From assembly GCA_027729635.1 (NCBI GenBank), contig JAQCEM010000005.1:18489-82488 (forward strand): a DNA stretch of 64,000 nt, given 5' to 3'. Below are positions 8,472 through 17,388 of this stretch, in pieces. The notes beneath the pieces are model-generated. The model was not told the DNA's origin. It saw nothing but the letters and a program-made list of their open reading frames with translations, and ran no database searches. A program made the translations under genes and the position numbers. The DNA is from Casp-actino8 sp001510335 (lineage in GTDB: Bacteria; Actinomycetota; Acidimicrobiia; Acidimicrobiales; Ilumatobacteraceae). How positions within the stretch are numbered: position 1 is the first letter of the stretch; the number at the start of each line of letters is the position of its first letter.

Positions 8472-9137
8472 ATGAGCAAGAATCTTCATATTGACCATCT
8501 CGTCTACGCGACCCCCGATTTGGCGGCCGCTGTTGCCGACATCGAAGAGCGTTTTGGCGTCGCCCCAACTCCCGGCGGAGCCCATGTTGACCTCGGAACT
8601 TTCAATGCTTTGCTCGGTCTTGGCGGACGCACCTATCTCGAAATTGTCGGTCCCGACCCCGCTCAACCCGAACCCGTCAACCCGCGCCCCTTTGGCATTG
8701 ATGATTTAACTGAACCGTCACTCGTCGCATGGTGCGCCGCTCCGCAACGTGCACTCGTTGATGTTGTGCAAGCCGCGCGCGAGGCTGGCTTCGATCCGGG
8801 CGATGTTCGTGCCATGAGTCGTCAACGTCCCGATGGCGTCTTGCTCGAATGGGAACTCACGTTGATGTCTTTGCCGATTCCTGAAGGTGGCGTACTGCCA
8901 TTCTTCATTGATTGGGGTCGCACGGTTCACCCAACGGCAGATATGCCCATCGGCGGAACATTGATGGCGCTTGATCTCTTTCATCCACAGCCGCGAACCA
9001 TTGACTTGGTCTTGTCGGCCGTGAGCGATGAGTCTCAACTCGGCGACGAAGAAACCAACATCACCCTCAACTATTCAGATCACGCCAAGTTGACTGCCGA
9101 AATTCTGACCGCGAACGGCTTAGTCATCCTTCACTAA
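8472..9137 (+). CDS. Glyoxalase-like (VOC) domain protein
   Basis: A 221-residue protein with the glyoxalase-like fold of PF13468 type: HIDHLVYATPDLAAAVADIE at the start, GGAHVDLGTFNALLGLGG, then YLEIVGPDP. These are the paired beta-alpha-beta signatures of vicinal-oxygen-chelate proteins. H8 and the E in YLEIVG are the expected metal-ligand positions. A GAGG lies seven bases before the ATG. It is divergent from the hydroxyacid dehydrogenase with only 33 bases between starts, and converges with the SDR gene. The reaction is unknown; members include bleomycin-resistance-like binders and hydrolytic enzymes. Confidence 0.8.
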   Translation: MSKNLHIDHLVYATPDLAAAVADIEERFGVAPTPGGAHVDLGTFNALLGLGGRTYLEIVGPDPAQPEPVNPRPFGIDDLTEPSLVAWCAAPQRALVDVVQAAREAGFDPGDVRAMSRQRPDGVLLEWELTLMSLPIPEGGVLPFFIDWGRTVHPTADMPIGGTLMALDLFHPQPRTIDLVLSAVSDESQLGDEETNITLNYSDHAKLTAEILTANGLVILH

Positions 9138-9151
9138 CCGTTTGGGTCAGT

Positions 9152-9934
9152 TCATTCAGGGGTGACGTAGGCAGCAGTTATGCCACCGTCGATGATGAGC
9201 GATTGCCCCGTCATCCAACTGCTCTCATCTGAAGCCAAGAACAATGCACCGTTGGCGATTTCAATCGGATCACCGAAACGACCCATCGGAATATGCACCA
9301 AACGACGATTGCGCTTGGCATCATCGCTCAAGAACTTGGCCAACATCGGCGTCATAATCGGACCAGGGCACAACGAATTCACGCGAATTCCTTGGCGGGC
9401 GTAAATCACAGCGATCTCACGAGTCATCGCCAGCACCGCACCCTTAGATGCCGTGTACGCAACTTGTGGTGTGGCTGCACCCATATGGGCCACAAAGCTA
9501 GCCACGTTCACAATTGAACCGCCGCCAGATGCCAACATCGCTGGAATCGCGTAACGACAACCGAGCAAGGTTCCCTTGACGTTGATATCCATCGTCTTTT
9601 GGTACACATCAACTGAAGTGTTGGTCGGGCCATCGTCGTCACTCAACATCACACCGGCGTTGTTGTACAAGATGTGCAGACCACCAAAGGTCTCGACGGC
9701 GTGCTGAACAGCGGCTTCTACTGAACCTTCATCGCTGACATCGCACCGCACAAAGGTTGCTTCGCCGCCAGCAGCGTCAATGGCGTCTACAACTTCGTCG
9801 CCATCAACAACGTCAGCGATCACAATCTGTGCACCTTCTCGGGCGAACAGTTCAGCACCAACACGACCAAGGCCAGACGACCCGCCGGTGATGATGGCAA
9901 CTTTTCCTTGTAGACGACCCGCGACTGCGCTCAT
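9152..9934 (-). CDS. Short-chain dehydrogenase/reductase (SDR)
   Basis: Classical SDR of 260 residues. The cofactor motif GGSSGLG lies near the N-terminus, followed by the acidic IVIADVVDGD loop that favours NAD. NNAGVM and the active site (NVASF, then YTASK) are intact, with the PGPIMTPM segment after them. The frame is open to 10027, but the ATG at 9934 has a clear GGAG Shine-Dalgarno and removes a 31-residue extension without SDR character. Generic alcohol, steroid or 3-oxoacyl reductase activity; specificity cannot be assigned. Confidence 0.87.
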   Translation of the reverse strand: MSAVAGRLQGKVAIITGGSSGLGRVGAELFAREGAQIVIADVVDGDEVVDAIDAAGGEATFVRCDVSDEGSVEAAVQHAVETFGGLHILYNNAGVMLSDDDGPTNTSVDVYQKTMDINVKGTLLGCRYAIPAMLASGGGSIVNVASFVAHMGAATPQVAYTASKGAVLAMTREIAVIYARQGIRVNSLCPGPIMTPMLAKFLSDDAKRNRRLVHIPMGRFGDPIEIANGALFLASDESSWMTGQSLIIDGGITAAYVTPE

Positions 9935-10035
9935 GACAAACTCCGTTCTTTGCTCACGACGATACTGCCCGCATCGGCAAGAATGTAGGAGTGATCGCTG
10001 AGCAAAGGCCACACACTGCGTCAACACTGACGATC

Positions 10036-10755
10036 ATGACGCTGAAGATCATGACTTGGAATCTGCAGGGTTCACAACGGCCCGACATGTTCAAGATCGC
10101 CGACAAGATTCAGCAGCTTCAACCCGATGTCATTGCGATTCAGGAAATTCAGAAACATCAAGCCCGTGCACTATCTCGAAGGCTCGGCTGGTCGTATGTA
10201 TGGGCTTTCAAACACAATGGTTACGGGCCACTACTTCCCCGCCGCGCCGAGGGCATGGCAATTATGTCGCGAACGCCTCTCACGAATACAGGTAAAACCA
10301 CATTGAGTTCAGGCTATGGGCTTTTCACTTACCGACGCCGAATCGCCATGTGGGCAACCATCAATATTCACGGTCCGCAATTCACTCTCTTCAACACCCA
10401 CCTCGCATCTGATGACAACGGCAACGAAGGCACCACTCAGGCTCAACGATTGCGCGAGATCATTAACAACTACAGCCAACTACCCACCGTGATCGCTGGT
10501 GACTTCAATGACCATCAACGATCCGACATCGTCGAGGTTCTCAATAGCGACCAGAACCACGATGCATGGAGCTACGCCCAGTCGCGATCGCGAAACGGAC
10601 TCACTAATCCAACGAAGAATCCGTATCAGCGACTTGATCACGTTTTGGTTCCACGAACTGAAACGATTGCGCGTGTTGAAGTTCCGGACACTGATCACTC
10701 ATGGATCACTCTGTCCGATCACCTTCCGGTGATCGCCACAATCAATCTTGCCTAG
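10036..10755 (+). CDS. Endonuclease/exonuclease/phosphatase-fold hydrolase
   Basis: Metal-dependent phosphodiesterase/nuclease fold. Motifs in order: IMTWNLQG (metal-binding Asn), IAIQEIQKHQA (catalytic Glu), FTLFNTHLASDD (His), VIAGDFNDH (Asp/Asn), RLDHVLV and DHSWITLSDHLPV (C-terminal Asp-His pair). No signal peptide is visible. A GTG at 9991 would add 15 residues, but it overlaps an AGGA with no spacing and the fold begins immediately after ATG 10036, so that start is preferred with moderate certainty. It is convergent with the glutamine-synthetase-like gene. It could be a DNA-repair AP-endonuclease relative or a phosphatase; the sequence alone does not decide. Confidence 0.82.
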   Translation: MTLKIMTWNLQGSQRPDMFKIADKIQQLQPDVIAIQEIQKHQARALSRRLGWSYVWAFKHNGYGPLLPRRAEGMAIMSRTPLTNTGKTTLSSGYGLFTYRRRIAMWATINIHGPQFTLFNTHLASDDNGNEGTTQAQRLREIINNYSQLPTVIAGDFNDHQRSDIVEVLNSDQNHDAWSYAQSRSRNGLTNPTKNPYQRLDHVLVPRTETIARVEVPDTDHSWITLSDHLPVIATINLA

Positions 10756-10767
10756 ATACATTCTTGC

Positions 10768-12144
10768 CTATATCCGTTCGAAGTAACGGTTCTTTTCCCA
10801 GTCAGTCACGGTGCGATTGAAGGCTTCCCATTCGCTCTCAGCCGAACGCAAGATCCAGTGGTGAACATTCTCTCCGAAACACTCACGTGCGATTGAACTA
10901 TTGCGCCACAACTCGATGGCATCAGGAAGGTTCCACGGCACTCGACCAACGTTGGCATCTTCGTATCCGTTGCCGGCGAATGGTTGGCCTAACGACAACT
11001 TGTTCTTGATGCCGTACAGGCCACCAGCAATTGTTCCGGCGAATGCTAAGTAACTATTGGCATCAGCACCAGGAATGCGGTTCTCAACACGAGTTCCCGA
11101 ACCGTGACCCACCTTGCGGAAGCCCAGCGTGCGATTGTCGACTCCCCAACCAATACCTGTTGGCGCCCACGAACCAGGCTGGAAACGTCGATAGCTATTC
11201 ACCGTTGGCGCCCACAGCAAAGAAAACTCGCGAGCGGTGTGAATTTGTCCAGCCAAGAAGTGCCGGAATGTTTCGCTCATACCCAACGCGTCGTTGTGAT
11301 CTTCAAAGACCGGCTTTGATCCATCAAGGGTCCACAAACTTGCATGAATGTGACACGACGATCCGACATCGTTGAAATCGGGCTTAGCCATAAAGGTGAT
11401 TGATCGCCCATTGGCCGCAGCAATTTCCTTGGCACCATTCTTGTAAATGTGATTACGGTCAGCCATTTCAACAGCCGTTGAATACGACAAGTTGATTTCG
11501 TGTTGACCAGCGCCAGCCTCACCCTTTGAGAATTCAACGGGCACACCAGATTTTTCAAGTGCACTACGAATTGCTCCCACGATGTATTCATCGCGGGTTG
11601 TTTGCAAAATGTTGTAGTCCTCGGCCCACGCCGAATGCGTACGCAACGAGTGGTAGTTCTTTGCCTTCGCTTCGTCGTATGAATCGTGATACAAAAAGAA
11701 TTCGATTTCGCTGCCAAGCATCGGCATGAAACCTAAGGCTGCAGCCTCATCAACCTGCGCCCGCAAAATGCTGCGGGGTGCAACATCAACAAAGGTGTTA
11801 TTCGCGACGTCCACCAAATCGCACATGATGATTGCGGTTTTGGGCAACCACGATGCGATGCGCACAGTGTCCCAATCGGGCATAGCCAACATGTCGCCGT
11901 AGCCCTGATCAAAACTTGAGAATCGGAAACCCTCAGAAGGTTGATTGTCAATATCGCAGGTGAGCAGATAGTCGCAGTTCTCGGTGCCATGGTCGGCCAC
12001 GTGATCGAGAAAGAAGCGACCCGTCGCACGCTTACCCACGAGACGCCCATAGCGATCGACAAAAGCCATAATGACCGTGTCGATTTCGGAACGCAAAATA
12101 CGATCGGCAAGTTCTTGACGGGCAATGACTTCGCGCTTCATCAT
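10768..12144 (-). CDS. Glutamine-synthetase-like ligase (gamma-glutamyl ligase type)
   Basis: Glutamine synthetase catalytic fold, 458 residues from the ATG at 12144, which has TAGGG upstream. The family metal and substrate motifs are present: GSEIEFF, GEAGAGQHEINL, SSCHIHASLW and the arginine segment RVENRIPGADANSYL. The N-terminal beta-grasp domain is recognisable (MAFVDRYGRLVGKR). I do not see the NLYDLP-type adenylylation tyrosine of classical GlnA. Paralogs of this kind in actinobacteria often glutamylate amines or polyamines (GlnA3/GlnA4, PuuA-like) rather than ammonia. That role is inferred. It follows carD on the same strand. Confidence 0.83.
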   Translation of the reverse strand: MMKREVIARQELADRILRSEIDTVIMAFVDRYGRLVGKRATGRFFLDHVADHGTENCDYLLTCDIDNQPSEGFRFSSFDQGYGDMLAMPDWDTVRIASWLPKTAIIMCDLVDVANNTFVDVAPRSILRAQVDEAAALGFMPMLGSEIEFFLYHDSYDEAKAKNYHSLRTHSAWAEDYNILQTTRDEYIVGAIRSALEKSGVPVEFSKGEAGAGQHEINLSYSTAVEMADRNHIYKNGAKEIAAANGRSITFMAKPDFNDVGSSCHIHASLWTLDGSKPVFEDHNDALGMSETFRHFLAGQIHTAREFSLLWAPTVNSYRRFQPGSWAPTGIGWGVDNRTLGFRKVGHGSGTRVENRIPGADANSYLAFAGTIAGGLYGIKNKLSLGQPFAGNGYEDANVGRVPWNLPDAIELWRNSSIARECFGENVHHWILRSAESEWEAFNRTVTDWEKNRYFERI

Positions 12145-12168
12145 GAAACGAACCCTAGCCACGCATTA

Positions 12169-12194
12169 TTGAAGTCACTCCCGCACCACTTCAA
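12169..12194 (-). terminator. Possible hairpin terminator downstream of carD
   Basis: TTGAAGT and ACTTCAA can pair across a 12-base loop directly after the carD stop. There is no real U-run, only a short TAAT on the reverse strand, so function as a terminator is tentative. Confidence 0.3.
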
Positions 12195-12214
12195 CATGAG
12201 GTGTACGAGGACGA

Positions 12215-12976
12215 TCAGGCTTTGGCGGGCTTTTTGGCGACGACCTTTTTGGCTGGAGCCTTCTTCGCAGGAGCTTCGGCCTTCTCAGCCTTTTCGGCAA
12301 CAGGCTTAGGTGCAGCGGCCTTCTTCGCAGGAGCAGCCTTCTTGACTGGTACGGCCTTGGCTGCTGGTGCTGCTGGCTTCTCGTCAATATCGTCGTCGAG
12401 ATCGTCGTCGTCGCTCTCAACCTTTGCCACTTCAACCTTGGGTGCGACAGCCTTCGCGGGCTTAGCGGCCTTCACTGGCTTCAAGACGCCCTTGGCCAAT
12501 GCGTCGTCGAGGTAGACCTCGGCTTCATCGGTGGTGACCTTTAAGGCCGGTGCAATTTCAGAAATGAGGTTGACGCGAGCCCGCTCGTACATGGTGCGCT
12601 CGGCGGCCGACAACGATGCATCGCGGTTACGCGCGGCGAGGTTACGAACCACTTCGGCCACCTGGTACACGTCGCCACTCTTGAGCTTTTCTTGGTGGTT
12701 CTTGAAGCGGCGGCTCCAGTTGCTGGGCACGCGGGGGTCGGCTTTAGCCAACACTGCAACCAAGTCTTCGAGTTCGTCGGGCGAGACCGGTGGGCGAACG
12801 CCGACTTCGTCGACCTTGGACATCGGCACCCGTAGGGTCATGTCGCCAATCACGGTACGGAGCACGAGGTACTCCTGCAACTTGCCGGTGTTTAGTGGAT
12901 CTTCCTTGCGAATGGCCTCAACTTTGCAGGCTCCATGCTGGGGATAGATGACGGTGTCGCCCTTTTTGAACTTCAC
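12215..12976 (-). CDS. carD: CarD-family RNA polymerase regulator with a long Lys/Ala-rich tail
   Basis: CarD binds the RNA polymerase beta subunit and the upstream edge of the -10 element and stabilises open complexes. Residues 1-60 form the RNAP-interaction domain (KKGDTVIYPQHGACKVEAI). Residues 65-160 form the helical DNA-binding domain with W87 in PSNWSRRF, matching the tryptophan wedge of mycobacterial CarD. The family is normally about 160 residues. Here about 90 residues are added, opening with acidic DDDDLDDDID and continuing as repeated KKAAPAKKAA units like histone H1 or mycobacterial HupB tails. The start is GTG with GAGG six bases upstream. The tail could add nonspecific DNA binding; this is inferred from composition. 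Confidence 0.9.
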   Translation of the reverse strand: MKFKKGDTVIYPQHGACKVEAIRKEDPLNTGKLQEYLVLRTVIGDMTLRVPMSKVDEVGVRPPVSPDELEDLVAVLAKADPRVPSNWSRRFKNHQEKLKSGDVYQVAEVVRNLAARNRDASLSAAERTMYERARVNLISEIAPALKVTTDEAEVYLDDALAKGVLKPVKAAKPAKAVAPKVEVAKVESDDDDLDDDIDEKPAAPAAKAVPVKKAAPAKKAAAPKPVAEKAEKAEAPAKKAPAKKVVAKKPAKA

Positions 12977-13085
12977 TCAGACCTCGCTCAGAATCGCCGA
13001 AATGGGTTTGAAACCCCATCGGAACAAATGCTGAAGTGTAGGGGGAAAATGGTCGTTTTCATCGGGAAATGCCCGTTTTGATGTG

Positions 13086-13159
13086 CGCCCTCGGCATGAT
13101 TCGAACATGCGACCGATGGATTAGAAGTCCATTGCTCTATCCAGCTGAGCTACGAGGGC
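13086..13159 (-). tRNA. tRNA-Arg (TCT)
   Basis: Reverse-strand cloverleaf of 74 bases with acceptor arms GCCCTCG and CGAGGGC and discriminator G. The D-arm sequence TAGCTCAGCTGG is normal. The anticodon stem ATGGA/TCCAT encloses loop CTTCTAA, giving anticodon TCT. The T-arm carries GTTCGAATC. The CCA end is not encoded. It sits between cinA and carD. Confidence 0.95.
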
Positions 13160-13211
13160 GAGCATTCCAAGGTTACAAGCCTGAGATAGAACAGATCACA
13201 AAGATGGGATT

Positions 13212-14462
13212 TCAGTAGGCGTTGGAAGAGAGCAGAATCTGACGCCGCAAGAAATCCAGCGACGAAATCACTGACATCTGCCGCATCTGGTCGCGTTGGC
13301 CAGGCATCCGAAGAGTTGTCGAAACAGTCGAAAGCCCATTCATCGCCACGGCAATACACAACGTGCCGACTGGCTGACCATCTTGCTCAGCCGGGCCCGC
13401 AACGCCAGTCAATGACAGCGCTACATCGGCACCAAGAACACGACGAGCGCCTTCGGCCATTGCTACTGCAGCATCTTCGCTCACGACGGGTCCGCGTGGA
13501 ACATCAAGTAGATCAAACTTGACCTCGCTCGAATATGACACCACACTCCCCCGAAGCACGTCACTCGCGCCAGGAATTGATGTCAATCGTCCCGACACCA
13601 ATCCGCCAGTCACCGACTCGGCGAGACCAAGAGTGAGTCCTTGTTCGCGCAAAAGGTTCAGCACAACCGATTCCATGTTGTCGGTGTCAAAACCAAAGAC
13701 AACGTCACCAACAAGGTCCAGAACTTTCGCTTGCCATTCATCGAGAACCGCATGTGCTTGTTGACTGTCGGCTCCTTTAGCGGTGAGGCGAACTTTGATG
13801 CCCTCCCAACCGCTCGCCAGAAAAGCCAACGTTGGATTACCGACTTCTTCAAGTTGGGCGATGATCGGGTTGAGGCGTTCGTTCAGACCACTTTCGCTCT
13901 CTCCCCATGTGCGAATGACCCGACTCGCAATCACGCCGGTGTCACCACTTCGGGCTCGAAGATCGGGCAAGATCGCGCGCTCCATCATGTCTTGCATTTC
14001 ATGCGGTACGCCCGGCACGGCGTAAATCACCTTGTCGCCGACAGGACACATCAAGCCCGGTGCAGTGCCGCGAGTTTGGTGAATCACAGTTGCCCCAACG
14101 GGCACCATTGCTTGTTGCAAATTGTTGTCGGACATGCGTCGACCACGGGATTCAAAAATGTTACGAATCACTTGCGCAATACCGTCGTGCATGACAAGTT
14201 CGACGCCCATGACTTCGGCGATTGCTTCACGAGTCAAGTCATCGTGAGTTGGCCCGAGTCCGCCACACATAATCACAGCATCTGCTTCGCGCAAAGCCGA
14301 GCGCACAACATCAACAATGCGTTGATGGTTGTCGCCCACTTTGACTTGCAACAGCGAGTCAATTCCATTCGCGGCTAATTGTTCGCCAATCCACGACGAG
14401 TTGGTATCGACAATTTGACCAAGTAGTAATTCGGTTCCGACGGCAACGACCGAACAGCGCAT
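13212..14462 (-). CDS. cinA: CinA-family protein (nicotinamide-nucleotide amidase type)
   Basis: Two-domain CinA, 416 residues. The N-terminal molybdopterin-binding-like (COG1058) domain is marked by AVGTELLLGQIVDTN and CGGLGPTHDDLTREA. The C-terminal PncC-type amidase domain has LAESVTGGLVSGRLTSIPG, VVSYSSEVK, and SLTGVAGPAEQDGQPVGT. CinA/PncC deamidates nicotinamide mononucleotide for pyridine-nucleotide salvage; the N-terminal domain has ADP-ribose pyrophosphatase activity in some homologs. It is one base from the pgsA stop (TGAGATG), so the two genes are translationally coupled. The pgsA-cinA pair is conserved in actinobacteria. Confidence 0.93.
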   Translation of the reverse strand: MRCSVVAVGTELLLGQIVDTNSSWIGEQLAANGIDSLLQVKVGDNHQRIVDVVRSALREADAVIMCGGLGPTHDDLTREAIAEVMGVELVMHDGIAQVIRNIFESRGRRMSDNNLQQAMVPVGATVIHQTRGTAPGLMCPVGDKVIYAVPGVPHEMQDMMERAILPDLRARSGDTGVIASRVIRTWGESESGLNERLNPIIAQLEEVGNPTLAFLASGWEGIKVRLTAKGADSQQAHAVLDEWQAKVLDLVGDVVFGFDTDNMESVVLNLLREQGLTLGLAESVTGGLVSGRLTSIPGASDVLRGSVVSYSSEVKFDLLDVPRGPVVSEDAAVAMAEGARRVLGADVALSLTGVAGPAEQDGQPVGTLCIAVAMNGLSTVSTTLRMPGQRDQMRQMSVISSLDFLRRQILLSSNAY

Positions 14463-14463
14463 C

Positions 14464-15063
14464 TCAGGCCATCAAATTTGGAGTCGTCTTACGCAATTTC
14501 TGGGCGCGCCATAAATACTGCAAGCCACTTACCGTTGTGAAGGCCACCGCGATCCACAACAACCACAACCAGATCCATGTAGCTTTATCGGCAGTCAGCG
14601 GGACAATGGCGAATCCAACGCAGAGTTGTTGAAAGAGCGTTTTCCATTTAGCAAGACGACTGGCCGGAACGCTGATTCCTTTTGCGCCGACTAACACGCG
14701 ATACATGCTGATCGCCACTTCACGAGCAGCGATGATCAACACCGGCAGTGCCCAATACACGTCACGACTTACCAAGGTGAACATCGCTCCTAACACCAAC
14801 ACCTTGTCGGCGAGCGGATCAAGGAATGCGCCTGAACGAGTCGATCCATGACGCCGAGCCAAGTAACCATCTACTCCGTCGCTTGAGCACAGCACGAACC
14901 ACAAGACGAACGCAACCCACGAACCACCCGAGTAATCAGGAATCACCACAAACATCAAAGGTGAGACAAGAATTCGCCCCACTGTTACTGCATTTGCCCA
15001 AGTAGCAATGGCATTAGGGTCAACTGGCACCCTGTAAGCCTGCCACACCGAGCCCTTGCTCAA
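14464..15063 (-). CDS. pgsA: CDP-diacylglycerol-glycerol-3-phosphate 3-phosphatidyltransferase
   Basis: Integral membrane CDP-alcohol phosphatidyltransferase making phosphatidylglycerol phosphate from CDP-diacylglycerol. The invariant pattern DG-x2-AR-x8-G-x3-D-x3-D is visible at DGYLARRHGSTRSGAFLDPL followed by ADK. About five hydrophobic helices surround it. The start is uncertain: TTG at 15063 gives 199 residues, while in-frame GTG codons slightly downstream (residues 6 and 12) are alternatives that would still keep the first helix. It lies between rimO and cinA, the conserved actinobacterial order. A related CDP-alcohol substrate (inositol, for instance) is less likely given this neighbourhood. 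Confidence 0.88.
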   Translation of the reverse strand: MSKGSVWQAYRVPVDPNAIATWANAVTVGRILVSPLMFVVIPDYSGGSWVAFVLWFVLCSSDGVDGYLARRHGSTRSGAFLDPLADKVLVLGAMFTLVSRDVYWALPVLIIAAREVAISMYRVLVGAKGISVPASRLAKWKTLFQQLCVGFAIVPLTADKATWIWLWLLWIAVAFTTVSGLQYLWRAQKLRKTTPNLMA

Positions 15064-15082
15064 CGATATTTCGTTTGTGTGA

Positions 15083-16354
15083 CTATTCGGCGACGAGATC
15101 AGGGCCCATGGCCGAGGTCACCGTGACGTCATAAAACTGACCGACTTCAAGCGACGTGGGAACTTCAATAATTCCGTCAATTTCGGGGGCTTCACGATGG
15201 CTGCGAGCAATGCCTGGCTCATCAACCAACACTTTGACGGTGCGTCCAATCAAATCATCGCGACGGCCAAACGTGATGTTGTCCTGCATTTCACTAAGTT
15301 CCGATAGACGCTCTCGCATCAGACCTTCGGGCACTTGACCGTCAAGGTCTTTGGCGTAGGTGCCGTCTTCGGCCGAATAGGCAAAGAATCCACACCAGTC
15401 GAGTTCGGCTTTTTCAACGAAATCGAGCAGCTGATCGTGGTCTTCTTCGGTTTCACCTGGATACCCCACGATGAAGTTGCTACGGAAGGCCGCATCTGGT
15501 TCACGTTTGCGAATATCGGCGATGCGATCTAAGAAACGTTGACCGTCTCCCCAACGACGCATGCGACGCAAAAGCGGCTTGCTGACATGTTGCAACGAAA
15601 GGTCGAAATACGGCACGCCCGACTCGCAGATGGCATCAATGAGGCCATCACTTAAGTCGCTCGGAAACAGATACAACAAACGCGTGCGATCAACCATCGA
15701 TGAAACTTGGCGCACCAGCGACACAATGCTGCCGGCCCCTAGTTCTTCGGGGCGATCTTTTCCGTAACTCGCTAAGTCTTGAGCGATCAACACAATTTCA
15801 CGAGCCTGCAATTGCTCAACTTCAGTGATGATCGAGTGAACGTCACGACTTCGTTGCGGCCCGCGGAATGAAGGAATGGCGCAGAACCCACAAGTACGAT
15901 CGCAACCTTCGGCGATTTTTACATACGCCCACGGTGACGAGCTCTTGGGGCGTGGCAAGTTCAACAAATCAAGCGACGGAACTGGCGCCGATCCAACAGG
16001 AATCAGTTTCTTCGGCGCAGGTGTGTGTACCGGAACTCCAAAGCCAGCAACCAAGTCAACCTCGGGCAATTCATCAGCGAGTTCTTGTCCGTAACGTTCG
16101 GCCATGCAACCAGTCACCACTAGACGTGACGACTTCTTTCGCTGCTCGTCAAGGCTCAGAATCGTGTCGATTGATTCACGACGAGCCTCGTCGATGAATG
16201 CACAGGTGTTCACAACAACTAAGTCGGCATCTTCAGCCGAGTCGGTCGCTTGCATGCCATCGGCCAACAAAGTGCCGATCAACTTGTCGGAGTCAACCTG
16301 ATTTTTGGGACAACCAAGGGTTTCTACGTAGAAGCGCTTTCCTTGATTAGTCAC
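15083..16354 (-). CDS. rimO: Ribosomal protein S12 methylthiotransferase
   Basis: Radical-SAM methylthiotransferase that modifies the conserved aspartate of ribosomal protein S12. The N-terminal UPF0004 domain has its three cluster cysteines (C in LGCPKN, VNTCAF, VTGCMA). The radical-SAM cluster motif is CDRTCGFCAIPSF. The C-terminal TRAM domain includes VKVLVDEPG. The wording of the motifs and the 423-residue length match RimO rather than MiaB. It starts at GTG and is 19 bases upstream of pgsA. Confidence 0.95.
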   Translation of the reverse strand: MTNQGKRFYVETLGCPKNQVDSDKLIGTLLADGMQATDSAEDADLVVVNTCAFIDEARRESIDTILSLDEQRKKSSRLVVTGCMAERYGQELADELPEVDLVAGFGVPVHTPAPKKLIPVGSAPVPSLDLLNLPRPKSSSPWAYVKIAEGCDRTCGFCAIPSFRGPQRSRDVHSIITEVEQLQAREIVLIAQDLASYGKDRPEELGAGSIVSLVRQVSSMVDRTRLLYLFPSDLSDGLIDAICESGVPYFDLSLQHVSKPLLRRMRRWGDGQRFLDRIADIRKREPDAAFRSNFIVGYPGETEEDHDQLLDFVEKAELDWCGFFAYSAEDGTYAKDLDGQVPEGLMRERLSELSEMQDNITFGRRDDLIGRTVKVLVDEPGIARSHREAPEIDGIIEVPTSLEVGQFYDVTVTSAMGPDLVAE

Positions 16355-16384
16355 GATCTCCGAGGCTACCTGCTCAGGTTCTCG

Positions 16385-17308
16385 TCATGCCGAATATGCC
16401 AACTTCAAGCCACCATAGATCCACTTGGTCTTCATCAATCGACCTGTTCCCGACAAGGTGATGTACGCCGTGTCGCTTCCGTCTGCGGCGAAGCAGATAT
16501 TGGTCGTCAACATGTCGCCAGTCGCAATATGTTCAAGAATCTCGCCCGAAGGCGAGATGACAGTGATACCGCCATTCACGAGCGTCGCTACGCAGACATT
16601 GCCCGAACCGTCGACACCGAGAGAGTCGAGCAATTGGTAACCAGGAAGGCCGTGCAATACAACACTTGAATCGCCAGGCATTGTTGGTGCAAGCACACCT
16701 GGTTCAACGATGTCACGCTGGAACACGCGACCCGTGTGCGTTTCGGCCCAGTAGACCTTCTTACCGTCGGGCGACAAACCAATTCCGTTCGGACCTTCAA
16801 CAGGGAACTCAATTTCGCGGATCAACGAACCATCAGCCTTGGCGTAATAAATGGCGGTGAAGTCGGAAGTACGTGCTTCAAGATCGCGAATACCGTGATC
16901 GGTGAAGTAGAAACCTCCAACTGTGTCAAACACTAAGTCGTTCGGTGCGCGCAACGGACGGCCGTCGCACTTGGTGTATAAATCGGTGACTGCGCCAGTG
17001 GCAATGTCAACACGCTGAATGCGACCACCGCTGTACTTCGACTTATCAAAAGGCCCGGGGAAGCACAATCCACCAAAGTCGATTTCGGTAAAGCAACCAC
17101 CGTTGTTGCACAAGTACAAGGCGCCGTCTGGACCAATGGCTGCACCATTAGGTCCACCCGTGATTTCGGCAATCGTTTCTTTGCTTCCGTCCGGACGCAC
17201 GCGCGTGATTCGCGGACCAAACATTTCAACCAAGATCACACTGCCATCGTTCATGGCGATCGGACCTTCGGGAAACTTCAAACCAGACGCGACTTCAATG
17301 AGTTCCAT
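16385..17308 (-). CDS. SMP-30/gluconolactonase-family beta-propeller hydrolase
   Basis: Six-bladed propeller of the SMP-30/gluconolactonase/LRE family, 307 residues. The metal-binding glutamate is in LKFPEGPIA, followed by GGPNGAAIGPDGALYLCNNGG, RAPNDLVFDTVGGFYFTDHG, and PNGIGLSPDGKKVYWAETH, which provide the conserved Asn and Asp ligands. The ATG has a strong GGGGGAG upstream. Members hydrolyse lactones of sugars or xenobiotics. No signal peptide is seen, so it is probably cytoplasmic. It lies between ftsK and rimO, an insertion into an otherwise conserved housekeeping order. Confidence 0.85.
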   Translation of the reverse strand: MELIEVASGLKFPEGPIAMNDGSVILVEMFGPRITRVRPDGSKETIAEITGGPNGAAIGPDGALYLCNNGGCFTEIDFGGLCFPGPFDKSKYSGGRIQRVDIATGAVTDLYTKCDGRPLRAPNDLVFDTVGGFYFTDHGIRDLEARTSDFTAIYYAKADGSLIREIEFPVEGPNGIGLSPDGKKVYWAETHTGRVFQRDIVEPGVLAPTMPGDSSVVLHGLPGYQLLDSLGVDGSGNVCVATLVNGGITVISPSGEILEHIATGDMLTTNICFAADGSDTAYITLSGTGRLMKTKWIYGGLKLAYSA

Positions 17309-17388
17309 TGCACTCCCCCGTTCACGGCCATTGTGGCCCTACTGGAGATCATGCTAATCAACACACTGAGAGGTCAATGACTCTGAAG

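Noticed and set aside
8439..8666. N-terminal extension of the hydroxyacid dehydrogenase
   Set aside because: It overlaps the opposite-strand VOC gene and precedes the Rossmann motif with unrelated sequence.
13002..13019. GGGTTT/AAACCC inverted repeat in the carD leader as a riboswitch or operator
   Set aside because: Short and imperfect, with no family match; it may be a simple hairpin.
13641..14378. 245-codon forward frame
   Set aside because: It is antisense to cinA with its full set of motifs; the composition is rich in His/Asn/Thr as expected of a shadow frame.
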